Assembly: GCA_945878495.1 (NCBI GenBank)
Contig: CAMCTP010000034.1
Coordinates: 1-9,348, forward strand
Source of the DNA: Rickettsia typhi
Lineage (GTDB): Bacteria > Pseudomonadota > Alphaproteobacteria > Rickettsiales > Deianiraeaceae
Direction of reading: 5' to 3'
DNA length: 9,348 nucleotides
Part shown: piece after piece, positions 5,501-9,348 of the stretch
How positions within the stretch are numbered: position 1 is the stretch's first letter
How the letters are laid out: each line of letters starts with the position of its first letter
Translations under genes and position numbers: made by a program
The notes under the pieces: model-generated
The model's input: the letters and a program-made list of their open reading frames with translations, nothing else
Databases searched by the model: none
Told to the model about the DNA's origin: nothing

Positions 5501-6726
5501 TGATCCTTCCATTGAATCTTACTTACGTCGATTCCATCGCAGTGCATTTCCCACAACGGAGATAATTCTCTTAGTTTTTCCACCGCTTGGTTGACTATTT
5601 TTATTGTATAGTCAACATCTTCTTCGGTTGTAAATCTGCTAATTCCAAATCTAATAGAGGAATGCGCCAATTCGTCCGAAAGTCCAATCGCTTTTAACAC
5701 ATAAGATGGCTCCAAACTTGCCGATGTACAAGCTGATCCAGACGAGACGGAAATTCCTTTTAACGCCATAAGTAACGACTCTCCTTCGATAAACTCAAAG
5801 CTGATATTAACATTTCCGCTATAACGAATTACCTCATGCCCATTCAATCGTGTGCTTGGTATTTTTAGCAACTCAGATTTTAATTTTTCAGCAAGTATTT
5901 TGATTCTCTCAGCATCTTGATCCATATTTTCCATTGCAATATCAGCAGCAATTCCAAATCCATGAATCAGTGGTGCCGGAAGAGTTCCGCTTCTCAACCC
6001 CCTCTCCTGCCCACCTCCGTGGATTAATGGTTTAATTCTTATTCTTGGTTTTTTTCTAACAAACATCGCCCCAACGCCCTTTGGACCATAAATTTTATGC
6101 CCAGATATAGACATTAGATCTATATTCATTTTTTCAACATCTAGAGGTATTTTTCCAAACGCCTGTGCTGCATCTGTGTGAAAAAATATTCCATTTTCTC
6201 TGCATAATTTTCCTATTGCCTCAAGATTTTGAATAACCCCAATCTCATTATGAACGGCCATAATAGAGACAAGAAGAGTATTTGGTTTTATAAATTTCTT
6301 TATCTCATCGATAGAAATCAACCCGTTACCATCAGGCTTTATAAAGTCAATTTCAGCATTGTGATTTTCTTTTAAATATCTGCAAGATTCTATCAAGCAC
6401 TTATGCTCTGTTGCAAGGGTAATTATATGATTTTTTTCGCCTTTATGGAACTCAAAAAGACCTTTTATAGCCATATTGTTTGACTCCGTTGCTCCGCTTG
6501 TAAAAATTATTTCTTCAGGATTGCAATTGATAACTTTTGCGATTTTTACCCGTGCATTTTCTACCATATCCTCGGCTCTCCATCCATAAATATGACTTCT
6601 TGAATGTGGATTTCCATATTCAACCTCAAAAGCTTTTGTCATTTCTTTTAAAACTTCCGGATCAATTCTCGTAGTCGCTTGATTATCCATGTATATCGAA
6701 TTGTGCTTTTCAAATGTTACGCTCAT
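5497..6726 (-). CDS. iscS: Cysteine desulfurase IscS
   Basis: IscS is the PLP-dependent enzyme that removes sulfur from cysteine and passes it to Fe-S scaffold and tRNA-thiolation partners. The 409-residue protein shows every hallmark: IYMDNQATT (11-19), GNPHSRSHIYGW (38-49), TSGATESNN (76-84), catalytic H108 in TEHKC, D185 and Q188 in HTDAAQ, the PLP lysine K211 in SISGHKIYGPKG, and the active-site cysteine C333 in SSGSACTSASLEPS. The tail SPLWEMHCDGIDVSKIQW (389-406) is the class I IscS C-terminus that docks IscU. The sequence is notably close to mitochondrial NFS1 in pattern. The ATG at 6726 is preferred because the residues before M13 are conserved. The usual iscR and iscU neighbours are absent here; the upstream gene is an unknown 108-residue protein. 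A TATACT box directly upstream and an inverted repeat suggest its own promoter. Confidence 0.98.
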   Translation of the reverse strand: MSVTFEKHNSIYMDNQATTRIDPEVLKEMTKAFEVEYGNPHSRSHIYGWRAEDMVENARVKIAKVINCNPEEIIFTSGATESNNMAIKGLFEFHKGEKNHIITLATEHKCLIESCRYLKENHNAEIDFIKPDGNGLISIDEIKKFIKPNTLLVSIMAVHNEIGVIQNLEAIGKLCRENGIFFHTDAAQAFGKIPLDVEKMNIDLMSISGHKIYGPKGVGAMFVRKKPRIRIKPLIHGGGQERGLRSGTLPAPLIHGFGIAADIAMENMDQDAERIKILAEKLKSELLKIPSTRLNGHEVIRYSGNVNISFEFIEGESLLMALKGISVSSGSACTSASLEPSYVLKAIGLSDELAHSSIRFGISRFTTEEDVDYTIKIVNQAVEKLRELSPLWEMHCDGIDVSKIQWKDH

Positions 6727-6733
6727 GTCATAT

Positions 6734-6762
6734 AGTATAATTCAAATTAACAATAATAACGA
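6734..6762 (-). promoter_or_regulatory. Possible iscS promoter giving a near-leaderless transcript
   Basis: On the minus strand TATACT (6739-6734) matches five of six -10 positions. A weak -35 (TCGTTA, 6762-6757) lies 17 bases upstream. Transcription would start about 6727, at or next to the iscS ATG at 6726. A perfect TTGACA at 6777-6772 is too far upstream to pair with it. Confidence 0.35.
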
Positions 6763-6772
6763 ATTAGTTATT
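6755..6772. repeat. Inverted repeat upstream of iscS (candidate operator)
   Basis: AATAAC (6755-6760) and GTTATT (6767-6772) are perfect inverted arms around GAATTA. The repeat overlaps the -35 position of the possible iscS promoter, where a repressor of the Rrf2/IscR type could bind, but it does not match an IscR consensus that I can recall, and short AT-rich palindromes are frequent here. Confidence 0.35.
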
Positions 6773-6810
6773 GTCAATTTTTTTTGCAATCTCTTAATCT
6801 TCTTTATTCA

Positions 6811-7137
6811 TTAACAACCGAATGTTTCTCCCAAACAATCTGCTTTCATAGCTAAGGCTTTTGTAACTCTTTCTGCAAATGACATTTTTTCACCGATGAT
6901 TCCCATAATATTAGTTGCAAACCTCTGTCTTTTATTAAAAATGTCAATTACCTTATAATTTATATTGGTAGATATGTTTCCAACAGTGTCATTATTTACC
7001 ATCTGTTTTGCCTTAATTTTAGCAACATTTACACGATAAATTGCAGGATATTTATTTGAAATTTTTGGCTTCAACTGATTTTTAACATCTCTTGGTCTCG
7101 TTACTTTTGGGATGTTTGATGATTCATTTGATTTCAT
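6811..7137 (-). CDS. Unrecognised basic 108-residue protein
   Basis: I do not recognise this protein. The ATG at 7137 is chosen over an upstream TTG at 7149 because CGGAGG lies three bases before it, the clearest ribosome binding site in the window. The protein is lysine- and arginine-rich. Its first half (PKVTRPRDVKNQLKPKISNK) looks extended and basic; the second half (residues about 64-99) could form helices. It ends in CLGETFGC, with cysteines at 101 and at the final residue 108. No membrane segment or signal peptide is visible, so it is probably cytoplasmic, possibly nucleic-acid binding given its charge. It lies 40 bases after topA and 84 bases before iscS on the same strand, so it may be cotranscribed with topA. 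A chance frame remains possible, but the ribosome binding site argues against it. Confidence 0.6.
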   Translation of the reverse strand: MKSNESSNIPKVTRPRDVKNQLKPKISNKYPAIYRVNVAKIKAKQMVNNDTVGNISTNINYKVIDIFNKRQRFATNIMGIIGEKMSFAERVTKALAMKADCLGETFGC

Positions 7138-7140
7138 TAA

Positions 7141-7146
7141 CCTCCG
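7141..7146 (-). promoter_or_regulatory. Strong Shine-Dalgarno sequence of the 108-residue gene
   Basis: CGGAGG on the minus strand sits three bases before the ATG at 7137. It is slightly close but is the only extended anti-16S match seen in front of a gene in this window, and it decides the start. Confidence 0.6.
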
Positions 7147-7177
7147 CAATCCAGCCTTTCCAGATCTAATCGTAAAT

Positions 7178-9348
7178 TCATTTCTTTATAGCATTAATAC
7201 ATATTTCAAGAGTTGCATCTTCGGGATTTTCGATACCCTCTATCGTATAAAACTTTTTTTGATACAAGGCATATACTCCATATTTACTTTTTCCAACCTT
7301 AATATCTTTTTTAGTTTCAGGGTGTTTTCCAATATCAATGGTTTTTTTCTCCCTTGTCGATGATCTTTCAGATTTTTCCGGTTTGTTGTTTATTATTGAA
7401 ATTGCAACCTCCAAATCAACCGACATAACCTCAACCTCCTTTGGTATTGAGGTATATTTTTTTTGATATAGAACATAAGGTCCGAATTTTCCAATACCAA
7501 TACTGACATCATCGCCATCATGATTGCCAATCTTCTTTGGCAAGGATAGCAAGAACAAAGCCGTGTTTAAATCTCTGGATTTTATGGACGCTGGAATTGA
7601 TGCTCGTTTTACATTTCCGGTATCATCTTTTGTTTCAAAATAAGGACCAAATTTACCGCTTTTAGTGTAAATCTCCTCGCCGTTTTCACCTTTTCCAACG
7701 GACTCAGACTGCTCAACTTTTTTTATCTCAACCTTTCCTGATTCGTCAATTTTACTATCAATGTATTGGTCAATATTTGAGTTTTTCTCACACGCATTAC
7801 AAGCGATATAAACCCCGAATTTTCCAATTTTAATGTCTACATTTTCACTCTCGCAATGTGTACATTTTTTAATATTTTTGAAATTTCCGGAAAATATATA
7901 ATCATTCATCAAATTCGACACTTTTTCCGACACAACCAATAATTCTGTAGCCATTGCATCGTCGGTTTTACCTTTGAATTTTTTCCAAAAATTGTTCAAA
8001 AAATCTAGCTTATCAAGCTTTCCATCTGATATTAGATCGAGTTCATCCTCTAATTTTGCCGTATATTCATACTCGATATAATCGCTAAAAAATGACTTTA
8101 AAAACATCACAACGACAACGCCATTTGGATTTGGGAAAAATTGTCGCTTATTTATATACACATAGCTTCTTTCTTGTAAAATATTAATAATCGCCCCATA
8201 GGTAGACGGTCTTCCTATCCCAAGAGATTCCATTTCTTGAACCAAGCTAGCCTCGGTATATCTTGCTTTTGGTGATGTAAAATGTTGCTTAACTTCTATC
8301 GGTTTTATTATATCAACATTATCTTTAACGTCAAGTTTTGGTAAAATTCCACCAGCTCCATCTTCATCAAACGAAGCATTGTAGACTTTTAAAAATCCAT
8401 CAAATTTAAGAACATTTCCGTTTGCTCGTGATCTGGTTTTTTTATCCGCATCAATAAAATCTATACTCTGTCTCAAGAAAATCGCCTCGGTCATTTGACA
8501 TGCAACAGCCCTCTTCCATATTAATGAATAAAGAGCAAATTCATCTTTTGATAAGTATTTTTCAACTTTTTCCGGAGTATTTGTTACACTCGTAGGTCTA
8601 ATTGCCTCATGCGCTTCCTGTGCATTTTTTGTTTTTGTTTTGTATATTCTGGGAGATTTTGATAAATATTCACCCCCGAAATCTTTTTCTATATAGCGTC
8701 TAATTTCTCCAAGTGCATCATTCGAAAGGGTTGTTCCATCGGTTCTCATGTATGTTATAAGCCCTTGAGTTCCAGACCCCACATCCATACCTTCGTATAG
8801 CTTTTGCGCTGTTTTCATTGTTCTGTCAACCGAAAAACCTAGTTTATTTGAAGCATCTTGCTGAAGAGAGGCTGTATTAAAGGGTGCAAATGGTGATCTT
8901 TTTGCATCTTTTGACTCTATATTATCAACAATCAATGTTCCTTGATTTTCAAGAATTCGCTTTATTTCCTCCGCTAACTCTCGTTTATCGGGAAATTTAT
9001 TTGATATTTTTTTTCCGGTATACTCTACCAACCTTACCTCAATTTCATCGCCATTAACAGTTTTAACCAAAAAGTTTAAGCTATAATATTCAGTTGGAAC
9101 AAATGCCCTTATTTCAGCCTCACGGTCAACTATTAACCTCAAAGCTACTGACTGAACTCTGCCAGCCGATCTTGAATTTGGTAGCTTTTTCCATAAAACA
9201 GGGGAAAGATTAAACCCCACTAAGTAATCAAGAGATAAGCGTGACTGCTGTGCATGAACTAGATTTATATCTATATCTCTGGCATTTTTAATACTATTTT
9301 TTACTGCAGTTTCTGTGATTTCATTAAATACCGACCTAACTATTGGAG
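7178..9348 (-). CDS. topA: DNA topoisomerase I (C-terminal 723 residues, N-terminus outside window)
   Basis: TopA is the type IA topoisomerase that relaxes negative supercoils. The frame is open through the window edge: upstream of the GTG at 9220 the family sequence continues (VFNEITETA, then AQQSRLSLDYLVGFNLSP), so that GTG is internal and roughly the first 130-150 residues, with the Toprim domain, are missing. Visible motifs include SAGRVQSVALRLIVDREAEI, the APFNTASLQQDASNKLGF segment, the catalytic tyrosine in YMRTDGT (codon 8752-8750), HEAIRPT, and IGRPSTYGAIINILQ. The C-terminus holds one zinc ribbon (CTHC then CNAC, fragment residues about 495-519) and three GKFGPY/GKSKYGVY-type topoisomerase repeats, the alphaproteobacterial architecture, ending in IKK. 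Nothing looks truncated or frameshifted. The 108-residue unknown gene follows 40 bases downstream on the same strand. Confidence 0.97.
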   Translation of the reverse strand, partial: PIVRSVFNEITETAVKNSIKNARDIDINLVHAQQSRLSLDYLVGFNLSPVLWKKLPNSRSAGRVQSVALRLIVDREAEIRAFVPTEYYSLNFLVKTVNGDEIEVRLVEYTGKKISNKFPDKRELAEEIKRILENQGTLIVDNIESKDAKRSPFAPFNTASLQQDASNKLGFSVDRTMKTAQKLYEGMDVGSGTQGLITYMRTDGTTLSNDALGEIRRYIEKDFGGEYLSKSPRIYKTKTKNAQEAHEAIRPTSVTNTPEKVEKYLSKDEFALYSLIWKRAVACQMTEAIFLRQSIDFIDADKKTRSRANGNVLKFDGFLKVYNASFDEDGAGGILPKLDVKDNVDIIKPIEVKQHFTSPKARYTEASLVQEMESLGIGRPSTYGAIINILQERSYVYINKRQFFPNPNGVVVVMFLKSFFSDYIEYEYTAKLEDELDLISDGKLDKLDFLNNFWKKFKGKTDDAMATELLVVSEKVSNLMNDYIFSGNFKNIKKCTHCESENVDIKIGKFGVYIACNACEKNSNIDQYIDSKIDESGKVEIKKVEQSESVGKGENGEEIYTKSGKFGPYFETKDDTGNVKRASIPASIKSRDLNTALFLLSLPKKIGNHDGDDVSIGIGKFGPYVLYQKKYTSIPKEVEVMSVDLEVAISIINNKPEKSERSSTREKKTIDIGKHPETKKDIKVGKSKYGVYALYQKKFYTIEGIENPEDATLEICINAIKK

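Noticed and set aside
7178..9220. Reading topA as a complete gene starting at the GTG at 9220
   Set aside because: The frame continues upstream with family-typical TopA sequence to the window edge, so this GTG is internal.

Overview
This window looks like a piece of an AT-rich (roughly 30 % G+C by eye) alphaproteobacterial chromosome, probably from a reduced, host-associated lineage of the Rickettsiales/Holosporales kind. That placement is inferred from the cysteine desulfurase, which closely resembles mitochondrial and alphaproteobacterial IscS (GNPHSRSH segment, SPLWEM tail), from the alphaproteobacterial/mitochondrial-type AtpB (R185 followed by an AGH motif), and from the small, degenerate or unrecognised proteins between housekeeping genes. 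No insertion sequences, phage genes, CRISPR arrays or rRNA genes were seen.

Layout. Bases 1-2671 are a tightly packed minus-strand block read as ispH, then an unknown one-TM protein, then a prepilin-peptidase-like protein, then glyQ (cut by the window edge). A divergent gap of about 45 bases separates ispH from a plus-strand SurA-like periplasmic chaperone gene that lacks a parvulin domain and has no ATG start (2716-3492). It converges on a second minus-strand block, ybaB-atpB-small membrane protein (4963-3489), driven by a good TTGACA/TATGAA promoter. Between ybaB and iscS lies a bidirectional island of about 530 bases holding that promoter, a plus-strand tRNA-Val(GAC) with its own promoter, and a 40-residue membrane microprotein gene with a near-consensus promoter. 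The right part is a minus-strand series: topA (N-terminus outside the window), a 108-residue unknown protein, and iscS. No gene-free stretch exceeds 300 bases; 5198-5330 shows nothing convincing.

Roles. The recognisable genes are core functions: isoprenoid synthesis (IspH), Fe-S cluster assembly (IscS, whose pathway would also serve IspH), ATP synthase F0 (AtpB), translation (GlyQ, tRNA-Val), DNA topology (TopA, YbaB) and envelope biogenesis (SurA-like, prepilin-peptidase-like). The more unusual content is the degenerate versions of familiar envelope enzymes (a prepilin peptidase without its usual catalytic aspartate motifs; a SurA without PPIase), an atpB separated from atpE, and several unrecognised small proteins. 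Shine-Dalgarno sequences are almost absent and predicted leaders are very short, with one clear exception in front of the 108-residue protein.
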